Shown here piece after piece: positions 56,315 through 64,000 of a stretch of DNA of 64,000 nt. Position numbers and translations under genes: made by a program. Numbering within the stretch: the first letter of the stretch is position 1; each line of letters starts with the position of its first letter. The notes below the pieces were generated by a model that was not told the origin of the DNA, made no database searches, and saw only the letters and a program-made list of their open reading frames with translations. This DNA is from Tragulus kanchil. Taxonomy: Eukaryota > Chordata > Mammalia > Artiodactyla > Tragulidae. The stretch is taken from positions 136,313,831 to 136,377,830 of the forward strand of contig JAIOJX010000002.1 in assembly GCA_022376925.1 (NCBI GenBank). Reading direction: 5' to 3'.

Positions 56315-57267
56315 CATCAATTGTGTTGGATGAGTTTCCAGATTCTTCTATGTGTGACCACTGGACCTTTCCATCCTCTTCGATTGTGACTGTCACTCCT
56401 TAGGCCATCTGTGCAGATGCTATCCTGAATCTTCATCACCATCTTGGAAACTTCCTTGACATCTTCTGGTGGCTCACATTTTCCCTGGGTTTCATGTCTT
56501 CTTTTTCCTTGGAGTATTTTCTTTAGAAGTTTCTGAGAAAATGTGAAATGCAGGGAAATTTGTGGAGGTTCTGAATATTTAAAATGGACTTTTATTTACT
56601 TTCATAAATAGATTTCTAGTTTAGCTAGAAATTTTAGGTTAGAAATTATTTCTCCTCAGACTTTTTAAGTGTTTCTCTAGGGTGTTCTGTCTTCCAGATG
56701 TCATGGTAATTTTCATATCTTAATTTACAACATAGTTTTTCGTTCTTACCCTCCCATGAAGGAAAGTTTCTCAGTTTCTTCCTTCTTGGAAAGATCTTCT
56801 GTTTATCCAGTATCTTGAAAAACCATCAAAATAAGCTTTGATAGGAATCTTCATTCTTTGGGATGGGCACCAGGAGAGTATTTTAACCCGAAACTTCAAG
56901 TCCTTCAGTTTTAGAGAAATTTATGATTTCTTTAATTATATCTTGCTTTTGGTTTCCCTTTTTGGAAGAGATGTCATGTGTGAAATATGTATCTTTTGAG
57001 GTTACGCATGCCAACAATATAGAGATACATGCTTTGTACTTTTCTTAAGCTTCCAAGAAAGGATCAGAACACTTCCGAGATAAATTACGAAGCATGCATT
57101 GGACAATATACATTTGAAGCCTTGGGTTAGACAGAGAAATTTAAAAGTGAAAAACCCACAGACCTGAGTGAGGACGTGGAACCATCGACCTTTATGACCT
57201 TGATTTGTTTCCATTCCCTGGAGACCCATATTGATGGACAGTGCTCAACGAGAACTAGCCCAACAGT
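56315..57267. other. Unique DNA, no gene
   Basis: No repeat family or exon recognised over about 950 bases. Confidence 0.5.
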
Positions 57268-57600
57268 TTGTTGTTCAGTTATTAAGTTGTGTCCGACTCT
57301 TTGTGACCCCATAAACTGCAGCATGCCAGGACTCCCTGTCCTTCAGTATCTTCTGGAGTTTGCCCAAGTTCATGTCTACTGAATTGGTGATGTTATCCAA
57401 TCATCTCATCTTCTGCCACCCTCTTCTTTGCCTTCAATCTTTCCCAACATCAGGATCCTTTCCTATGAGTTGGCAGTTTGTATCAGGTGAGCAAAGTATT
57501 GGAGCTTCAGCACCAGTCCTTCCAATGAGTATTCAGGGTAGATTCCCTTTAGGACTGATTGCTTTGATCTCCTTGCAGTGCAAGGGATTCTCAAGGGTGA
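57268..57600 (-). mobile_element. BovB (RTE) LINE 3' end
   Basis: Antisense: 'aagttgtgtccgactctttg', 'gcagcatgccaggactccct', 'ggagcttcagcaccagtcct', 'gatctccttgcagtgcaagg'. About 330 bp, 5'-truncated. Confidence 0.92.
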
Positions 57601-57617
57601 TATCATGATGTAATAAG

Positions 57618-57661
<44 letters not shown>
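57618..57661. repeat. (TA)n microsatellite
   Basis: About 22 uninterrupted TA units, just beyond the 5' (truncated) edge of the BovB fragment. Confidence 0.95.
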
Positions 57662-57664
<3 letters not shown>

Positions 57665-57990
57665 GTTTTTGTCCCCAGATCCTGATGCAGAGCTCCTAAA
57701 AACCTCCACCTGATAGGGGATAATAGGAGCATATTTTGTTAGAAATATTTGGTCTTCCTCTTACAAGAGGCTCTAAGACTGTTAGACTGTCCAGAGTGAT
57801 GCGTATCCTTTTGTGTGCTAAGGAGATAACTGGTGGCTGGGGTTCCTGAATAGCTTCACAATTGGGGCTGGTGGGCAAAAAGATCACAGCATGATTAGAG
57901 CACCTACTGGGAGGGGAGGGTCCTGGAGATTGAGTTAATCACCACGGAAAGAGATCTATCAATCCTGTCTATGTAATGAAACCTCTATCA
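57662..57990. other. Unique DNA, no gene
   Basis: No recognised feature. 57991-58005 is the L1 target duplication. Confidence 0.5.
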
Positions 57991-58005
57991 AAATTCTCTA
58001 AACTA

Positions 58006-59075
58006 GCGGAACTAAAACCAAAAATGAACATGTGGGACCTAATGAAACTTAAAAGCTTTTGTACAGCAAAAGAAACTACAAAAACCCACCAAATGGGAGA
58101 AAATCATATCAAATGAAACAACAGGCAATGAATTAATCTCCAAAATCTACAAGCAACTCAGACAACTCAACATCAGAAAAATGAATAACCCAATCAAAAA
58201 ATGGGAAAAGGACCTAAACAGACACCTTTCCAAAGAGGACATACAGATGGCCCAAAAGCACATGAAACGGTGATCAATCTCGCTTATAATTAGAGAAATG
58301 CAAATCCAAACTACAATGAGATATCACCTCACACCTGTCAGAATGGCCATCATCAACAAGTCTACAGACAATAAATGCTGGAGAGGGCGATTTAGAGATT
58401 TCTTAAAATCAGTATGGAGATTCCTTAAAAAACTAAAAATAGAAGCACCATATGACCCAGCAATTCCACTCTTAGGCTTATACCCTGATGAAATCAAATA
58501 TGAAAGAAACACCTGTACCCCAATGTTCATTGCAGCTCTCTATACAATAACTAGAACATGGAAACAACCTAGATGCCCATCGACAAATGAATGGATACAA
58601 AAGCTCTGGTACATATATACAACGGAATACTACACAGCTGTAAAAAGAAATGCAGAAGAAACAACCCAAATGAGGTGGCTGGATCTAGAACCTATCATAA
58701 AAAGTGAAGTCAGTCAGAAAGAGAAGGACAAGTACAATATACTAACACATATATACGGAATCTAGTAGGATGGTGATGATGGCATGTGCAGTGAAGCGAT
58801 GGAGAAACAGACATGGACAGTGGACATATGGACATTGTGGGGAAAGAACAGTGGGTGAGAGGCTTAAAGGAAGTAGTATGAAGGCCTGTACTATCATATG
58901 TGAAGAAAATAGCTATAGTCATTGCTCTTTGAGAAAAAGGGATCCTGCAGGGGTGCTGTGTGACAGTCTGGAGGGGTGGGATGAGGGTGATACACATATG
59001 ACTAATCTGGGATCATACATATCTGTAAACAACAAAACTCTGTAAAAGTTAAAAGTAAAATGAAAATTAAAAAAA
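58006..59075 (+). mobile_element. 5'-truncated L1, young, perfect 15-bp TSD
   Basis: Flanked by 'aaattctctaaacta' at 57991-58005 and 59076-59090, identical. Contains the ORF2 C-terminal region, 3' UTR ('atatctgtaaacaacaaaac') and a poly-A tail ('aattaaaaaaaaa'). The perfect duplication and clean tail suggest a relatively recent insertion. Confidence 0.95.
58298..58765 (+). pseudogene. L1 ORF2 C-terminal remnant, zinc-knuckle region deleted
   Basis: 155-codon open frame reading the L1 ORF2 end ([18 protein letters not shown], then [20 protein letters not shown], then [17 protein letters not shown], ending LTHIYGI). Between CWRG and VWRFL a stretch is missing: most L1 copies carry the cysteine/histidine segment there (compare sense text at 62724-62760), and this copy has an ~8-residue unrelated bridge. 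Not functional: it lacks endonuclease and reverse transcriptase. Confidence 0.88.
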
Positions 59076-59090
59076 AAATTCTCTAAACTA

Positions 59091-60075
59091 TGGGGCTCAG
59101 AGAGCTTCAGTTTAGACTGCACCTAAGAGCTGGGAAGGTGGTACCCCTCAGCTCCATGGCACAGAAGATCCTGCACTCAGGATGCTTCCAGACCTTGCTC
59201 TCCATCTATGCTGCTTCATTTGGCTCTTCACTTTTCTCCTTTCTGATAAATCAGTAAATGTAAGTAAGATGCTTTCCTGGCCTCTGGAAGCTGTTGTAGA
59301 AAATTACTGAACCTGGAGAGGAGGTTGTGGGAGCTCCCTGAATATAGAGCCAGTTCATCAAAAGTCTTGGTGCAACCAGCATCTCCAGTGGGGACAGTCT
59401 TTGGGGCAGAGCTCTTGTGAGCCCTGAGCTGATGTTTATTCCAGGTGGTTAGTGTCCCAATTGAGTTAAAATCTAGGACACTCTGCTGGTGTCTGGAGAG
59501 TTGGGAAACTGGTTGTGGGTTTGGGGAAAAAATCCCACACTGTTAGTCAGAAGTGTTCTATGGGTAGGAAAGATTAAAGAAACTATCAATGTGTCAGAAC
59601 CTATTAGAAGTCTGATGGCATTCTTATTTCTTCTGTCACTACTGTTGTACCTCTAAGTTCCTCAAAATTGATTTACGTAGGTGTGCATATTCAGTCCTCA
59701 GGAACTGACCAGATACCTAGATTCAGGAGAGTAGAGGGGCTCAGGCTGGGCAGGTGACAGCCTGAGCTGTCTTGCAACACCCTGGGGCATGATGGGTCAT
59801 TATGGGAGCAAATGAAAGTATGATTTTTCCTTTCTCACACTCATATGAAGGAAAGTTTCTTAGCTGGGGTTAGTTGAGGATAAGCCAATATCATAAAAAT
59901 CAATTCCTTGTGTCCTTCCAACTTTGTAACTTTTAGTCAGAAGTTATAAATTGAGCTCCATTGACCTAATCAAGTCTGTCATTTTCTTTAAAACTTATGT
60001 AACATTTGCAATGTTTATCTGGTAACATTTAAAAATTGAAGCATTTCACAGAAATATTTGGGGCTCCAGCTTTTA
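59091..60075. other. Unique DNA, no gene
   Basis: No recognised repeat or exon over about 980 bases. 60076-60086 is the left target duplication of the next L1. Confidence 0.5.
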
Positions 60076-60352
60076 TTAAAAAAGAGGATGTTTGTAGACT
60101 TTTCGATGATGATCATTCTGACTGGTGTGAGATGATACCTCATTGTGGTTTGGATTTGCATTTCTCTGTTAATGAGTGATGTTGAACATCTTTTCATGAG
60201 TTTACTGGTCATCTGTATGTATTCTTTGGAAAAATGTTAGTTTTTTTTTTTTTTTTTTTTGCCCACTTTTTGATTCGGTTGTTCCTTTTTCTGGTATTGA
60301 GCTGCACAAGCTGATTGCATATACCAGAGATTAATTCTTTGTCGATTGTTTC

Positions 60353-60696
60353 TTTTTTTTTTTTTTTAAAGATTTATTTATTTTATTATTTATTTTTGGG
60401 CGGGGGTCGGGTTGGGGAGGGAGGGGAGCGGGCGGGCCACTTCTATTGGTCTTTCATTTCTCTATTTTCATCCGTCTTTGTTCTATGGCTCCTGTGGGCC
60501 TCCTGTCGTGGTGGCGTCTGTCGTCGCAGAGCGCCGGCTCTGGGCGCATGCGCTCCAGAGCTCCGGCTCGGTAATTGGACACATCTGTCCAGCCGCTCCG
60601 CGGCACGTGGGATCTTCCCAGGCCAGGGCTCGAACCGGCACCCCTTGCACTGCAAGGCGGTGTCCTTACCCACTCGACCACCAGGGGAAGCCCTGG
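60353..60696 (-). mobile_element. Young GC-rich CHR-type SINE nested in L1, with TSD
   Basis: Antisense. From the head (right): 'ccaccaggggaagccc', B-box region 'ggctcgaaccggcacccc', many intact CpGs ('ccagccgctccgcggcacgt', 'agagcgccggctctgggcgc'), then 'ggccacttctattggtcttt' and a G-rich 3' module ('gggttggggagggaggggag'), then AT-rich tail. Flanked by 'ttgtttc' at 60346-60352 and 60697-60703, duplicated L1 text. The CpG content argues for a recent insertion. Confidence 0.9.
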
Positions 60697-61421
60697 TTGT
60701 TTCATTTGCTCTTATTTTCTTCCATTCTGAAGACTGTCTTTTTACCTTGCTTATAGTTTCCTTTGTTGTTAAAAAGCTTTTAAGTTTAACTAGGTCCCAT
60801 TTATTTATTTTTGTTTTTATTTCCATTACTCTGGGAGGTGGGTCATAGAGGATCTTGCTGTGATTTATGTTAATGTTCTGTCTATGTTTTCCTCTAAGAC
60901 TTTAGAGCTTCCTGTCTTACATTTAGGTCTTTTACCCATTTTGAGTTTATTTTTGTGTATGGTGTTAGAAAGTGTTCTAGTTTCATTCTTTTACACACAG
61001 CTGACCAGTTTTTCCAGCATCACTTGTTTAAGAGATTGTCTTTTCTCTCCATTGTTTATTTTTTGCCTCTTTTGTTAAAGATAAGGTATCCATGGGTAAC
61101 ATTTAAATTGAAGCATTTCACAGAAATATTTGGGGCTCCAGCTTTTATTAAAAAAGAGGATGTTTGTAGACTTTTCGATGATGATCATTCTGACTGGTGT
61201 GAGATGATACCTCATTGTGGTTTGGATTTGCATTTCTCTGTTAATGAGTGATGTTGAACATCTTTTCATGAGTTTACTGGTCATCTGTATGTATTCTTTG
61301 GAAAAATGTTAGTTTTTTTTTTTTTTTTTGCCCACTTTTTGATTCGGTTGTTCCTTTTTCTGGTATTGAGCTGCACAAGCTGATTGCATATACCAGAGAT
61401 TAATTCTTTGTCGATTGTTTC

Positions 61422-61765
61422 TTTTTTTTTTTTTTTAAAGATTTATTTATTTTATTATTTATTTTTGGGCGGGGGTCGGGTTGGGGAGGGAGGGGAGCGG
61501 GCGGGCCACTTCTATTGGTCTTTCATTTCTCTATTTTCATCCGTCTTTGTTCTATGGCTCCTGTGGGCCTCCTGTCGTGGTGGCGTCTGTCGTCGCAGAG
61601 CGCCGGCTCTGGGCGCATGCGCTCCAGAGCTCCGGCTCGGTAATTGGACACATCTGTCCAGCCGCTCCGCGGCACGTGGGATCTTCCCAGGCCAGGGCTC
61701 GAACCGGCACCCCTTGCACTGCAAGGCGGTGTCCTTACCCACTCGACCACCAGGGGAAGCCCTGG
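61422..61765 (-). mobile_element. Second copy of the 60353-60696 SINE
   Basis: Carried by D19 with the same target duplication (61415-61421, 61766-61772). Confidence 0.9.
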
Positions 61766-62174
61766 TTGTTTCATTTGCTCTTATTTTCTTCCATTCTGAA
61801 GACTGTCTTTTTACCTTGCTTATAGTTTCCTTTGTTGTTAAAAAGCTTTTAAGTTTAACTAGGTCCCATTTATTTATTTTTGTTTTTATTTCCATTACTC
61901 TGGGAGGTGGGTCATAGAGGATCTTGCTGTGATTTATGTTAATGTTCTGCCTATGTTTTCCTCTAAGACTTTAGAGCTTCCTGTCTTACATTTAGGTCTT
62001 TTACCCATTTTGAGTTTATTTTTGTGTATGGTGTTAGAAAGTGTTCTAGTTTCATTCTTTTACACACAGCTGACCAGTTTTTCCAGCATCACTTGTTTAA
62101 GAGATTGTCTTTTCTCTCCATTGTTTATTTTTTGCCTCTTTTGTTAAAGATAAGGTATCCATGGGTACACAAAT

Positions 62175-62540
62175 TTATTTCTGGACTTTGTATTTTGTTT
62201 TGTCTTTGTGCCAGCACCAGACTGTCTTGATGACTATAGCTTTGTAGTATATCCTGAAGTTGAGAAGGTTGATTCTTCCAGTTCCATTCTTCTTAAAGAA
62301 TGCTTTGGCTATTTGGGGTCTTTTGTGTTTCCATACAAATTGTGAAGTTGTTTTTTCTGGTTCTGTGAAAAATACCATTAGTAGTTTGACAGGGATTGCA
62401 TTGAATCTATAGATTGCTTTGGATAGTATATTCATTTTCACTATATTGATTCTTCTAGTCCAAGAACGTGGTATATTTCTCCATCTATTTGTGTCATCTT
62501 TGATTTCTTTCATCAGTGTTTTATAGTTTTCTGCATACAT
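62175..62540 (-). pseudogene. L1 ORF2 fragment (between RT and C-terminus), in the inverted block
   Basis: 121-codon minus-strand frame with recognisable L1 ORF2 text ([60 protein letters not shown]). This is the region downstream of the reverse transcriptase. Upstream RT and endonuclease are absent. Confidence 0.92.
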
Positions 62541-62723
62541 GTCTTTTATATTTTTAGGTAAATTTGTTCCTAAGTATTTTATTCATTTTGCTGTAATGGT
62601 GAATGGGATTGTTTCCTTACTTTCTCTTTCTGATTTTTTATTGTTAGCATATAGGAATTCAAGTTAATTTTATATCTTATGACTTTACTATATTCATTGA
62701 TAAACTCTAGTAATTTTTTGGTG

Positions 62724-63134
62724 AGGGAACCCTCTTACACTGCTGGTGGGAATGCACAATGGTACAGCCACTATGGAGAACTGTGTGGAGATTCCTCAAA
62801 AAACTGGGAGTAGAACTGTCATATGACCCAGCAATCCCACTGCTGGGCATATACTCCAAGGAAACATTGAAAGAGACATATGTACCCCAATGTTCACTGC
62901 AGCACTATTTGCAATTGCTAGGACATGCAAGCAATTTAGATATCCATTGGCAGATGAATGGATAAGGAAGTGTGGTACACACATACCCAATGGAATATTA
63001 TTCAGCTGTAAAAAGGAACATCTTTGAGTTAGTTCTAATGAGGTGGATGAACCTAGAGCCTATTATACAGAGCAAAGTAAGTCAAAAAGAGAAAGACAAA
63101 TACTGTATATTAATGCATTTATATGGAATTTAGA
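62724..63134 (+). pseudogene. L1 ORF2 C-terminal end, frameshifted
   Basis: Sense text encoding the HCWWEC-like cysteine/histidine segment, [20 protein letters not shown] and [12 protein letters not shown]. The frame then breaks ([12 protein letters not shown] shifts phase near 62860). Remaining text to about 63134 continues in other frames ('aggtggatgaacctagagcc'). Confidence 0.85.
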
Positions 63135-63477
63135 AAGATGGTACCAATGGTCCTACATGAAGAGCAGTAAAGGAGACACAGACATAAAGAACAGACTTTT
63201 GGACTCAGTGGAAGAAGGAGAGCGTATAGCATTGAAACATTTACACATACCACATGTAAAACAGATGACCAGTGCAAGTTCAATGCATGAAGCAGGGCAC
63301 CCAAAGTTGGTGCTCTGGGACAACATACAGAGATAGGGAGGGGTGGGAGGTAGAAGGGGGGGTTCAGGATGGGGAGAACACATGAATATCCATGGCTGAT
63401 TTGTGTTGATGTATGGCAGAATAAATTACAATATCATAAAGTAATTATCTTCCAATTAAAATAAATAAACAAATATT
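63135..63477 (+). mobile_element. L1 3' UTR and tail of the 60.1-63.5 kb element
   Basis: 3' UTR ending 'aattatcttccaattaaaat' and an AATAAACAAAT-type tail just before the right target duplication. Confidence 0.85.
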
Positions 63478-63488
63478 TTAAAAAAGAG

Positions 63489-64000
63489 AGAACAGATATA
63501 GTAGTAGTGGATCAACATTACCACATAGAGGCATGCATTATTTAGCTGGAATGCTTCATTTTAGTCTACATTGCTGCCTGGACTCTATTGGCATTTGAAT
63601 TTGTGTTCCTGTGCCCCTTGCTTTAGTCCATCCCATGTCTACCAGCTAATGACTGAAGCTCAGTCTTGGCTCTCTCAAAGATTCTGCAGTTGTGTTCCGG
63701 TTTTTCTCCATAATGCCTAACTCTTTTGTATCCTTGCTTTCATCATTGGCTTATGGTGTTGCTGTCCTTCTGTGGATGGGACATTCAAAGGTAACATCTC
63801 TGGATTTGACTCTTAATTTTCTCTAAAGTTACTGGACTCAGTAAATCCCAAGGCTTTCCCACTCCAAAACACCTTTAGTAGGGAAAATATTTCTACTAGA
63901 GTAGATCCTTTGCACTTAGCCCCTAGTATTTGTCTGCTAGGTTGATGGTCATGCTGGGTCTGCTGTGATCCACTACAAGGAAAAATTCAGACAAGGAATC
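63489..64000. other. Unique DNA to window end, no gene
   Basis: No repeat or exon recognised. Confidence 0.5.

Larger units (their letters stand above)
60023..62166. repeat. Direct tandem duplication D19, period about 1,069-1,074 bp
   Basis: 'ggtaacatttaaa' at 60022 recurs at 61094. The join is at 'ccatgggtaaca', where copy B later reads 'ccatgggtacacaaattt', normal L1 text. Copies include the same L1 edge, SINE and target duplications. Only a few differences: poly-T length near 60240/61312, an A-tract at the unit start, and one t/c at about 60890/61959. Confidence 0.94.
60087..63477 (+). mobile_element. Large L1 with 5' inversion (twin priming), 11-bp TSD
   Basis: 60087 to about 62722 is antisense ORF2 (left edge 'tttgtagacttttcgatgat', right edge 'ctctagtaattttttggtg'). 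It then flips to sense ORF2 end and 3' UTR (62724 onward: 'gagggaaccctcttacac'). In L1 coordinates the left edge of the inverted block and the start of the sense block are nearly adjacent. Flanks 'ttaaaaaagag' at 60076-60086 and 63478-63488 agree. After removing the D19 copy and the nested SINE, about 2.0 kb of L1 remains. Confidence 0.88.

Noticed and set aside
60315..60848. 177-codon open frame, present twice (again at 61384-61917)
   Set aside because: L1 antisense plus GC-rich SINE; the repetition is D19.
201..62166. CRISPR array, phage or integron-like repeat system
   Set aside because: The ~1.1-kb repeats are adjacent, not spaced short repeats, differ in sequence from one pair to the next, and lie in ruminant retrotransposon-rich DNA.
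201..62166. Satellite DNA or a segmental-duplication hotspot
   Set aside because: Each pair is a different sequence and only two or three copies occur; a satellite would repeat one unit, and true segmental duplications would not recur at a constant size with copy content unrelated.
1..64000. Functional tRNA genes (A-box and B-box matches)
   Set aside because: All promoter-like boxes lie in tRNA-derived SINE heads followed by SINE bodies and A-rich tails.
1..64000. Endogenous retrovirus or LTR element
   Set aside because: No LTR pair, primer-binding site or gag/pol/env-like reading was found; long direct repeats here are the 1.1-kb duplications without LTR ends.

Overview
The window is non-coding nuclear DNA from a pecoran ruminant (cattle, sheep, goat or deer group). 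The evidence is its repeats. There are tRNA-derived Bov-tA SINEs with the BovB-derived tail (core 'ggcaagaatactgga'), CHR-type tRNA SINEs (head 'gggcttccctggtgg'), BovB RTE LINEs, a ruminant-type L1 population with CHR and Bov-tA insertions, and old mammalian MIR, L1M and MER1/hAT-Charlie relics. I cannot name the species. There is no prokaryotic or viral gene, no CRISPR, no tRNA or rRNA gene, and no open frame that looks like a host gene. The longest frame (191 codons, 25.25-25.83 kb) runs through an antisense SINE and its flanks. Other frames fall in SINE, L1 or BovB sequence, or in unique DNA with no recognisable product.

The dominant structure is not a gene. About 19 direct, near-identical, head-to-tail duplications lie along the window, each with a period of about 1.07-1.21 kb (junctions near 1.29, 4.00, 5.85, 7.70, 10.37, 13.40, 18.99, 21.05, 23.04, 29.10, 32.21, 36.92, 38.71, 40.50, 44.86, 47.71, 50.36, 55.20 and 61.10 kb). 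Every duplication copies whatever lies there (SINE, L1, BovB or unique DNA) without regard to content. Several are chained, so some stretches occur three times. Junctions are either blunt, with short microhomology, or carry 10-50 bases of filler. The simplest reading is that successive contigs of about 2-6 kb overlap by about 1.1 kb and were concatenated or gap-filled without merging the overlap. If so, about 21 kb of the 64 kb is redundant and the true locus is about 43 kb. A biological origin is possible but would be extraordinary.

Layout after mentally collapsing copies: 0-5 kb, CHR-type SINEs with clean target-site duplications in AT-rich unique DNA; 5-12 kb, Bov-tA/CHR fragments, unique DNA and a three-SINE block; 12-17 kb, CHR SINEs and two 5'-inverted L1 copies; 17-24 kb, an inverted Bov-tA pair, a BovB 3' end and unique DNA; 24-27 kb, nested L1-tail/SINE insertions; 27-36 kb, unique DNA, MIRs, a MER1 element with its target duplication and an old L1M; 36-49 kb, mostly unique DNA with MIRs and nested SINE/L1/BovB stacks; 49.9-52.4 kb, the longest BovB piece with a dead reverse transcriptase; 52-57 kb, unique DNA; 57.3-63.5 kb, a BovB tail, a (TA)n microsatellite, a 5'-truncated L1 with a perfect 15-base target duplication, and a large 5'-inverted L1 carrying a young GC-rich SINE.

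I found no novel multi-gene biological system. What deserves attention is the periodic duplication pattern, which is probably an assembly artefact, and the insertion histories legible in the retrotransposons.
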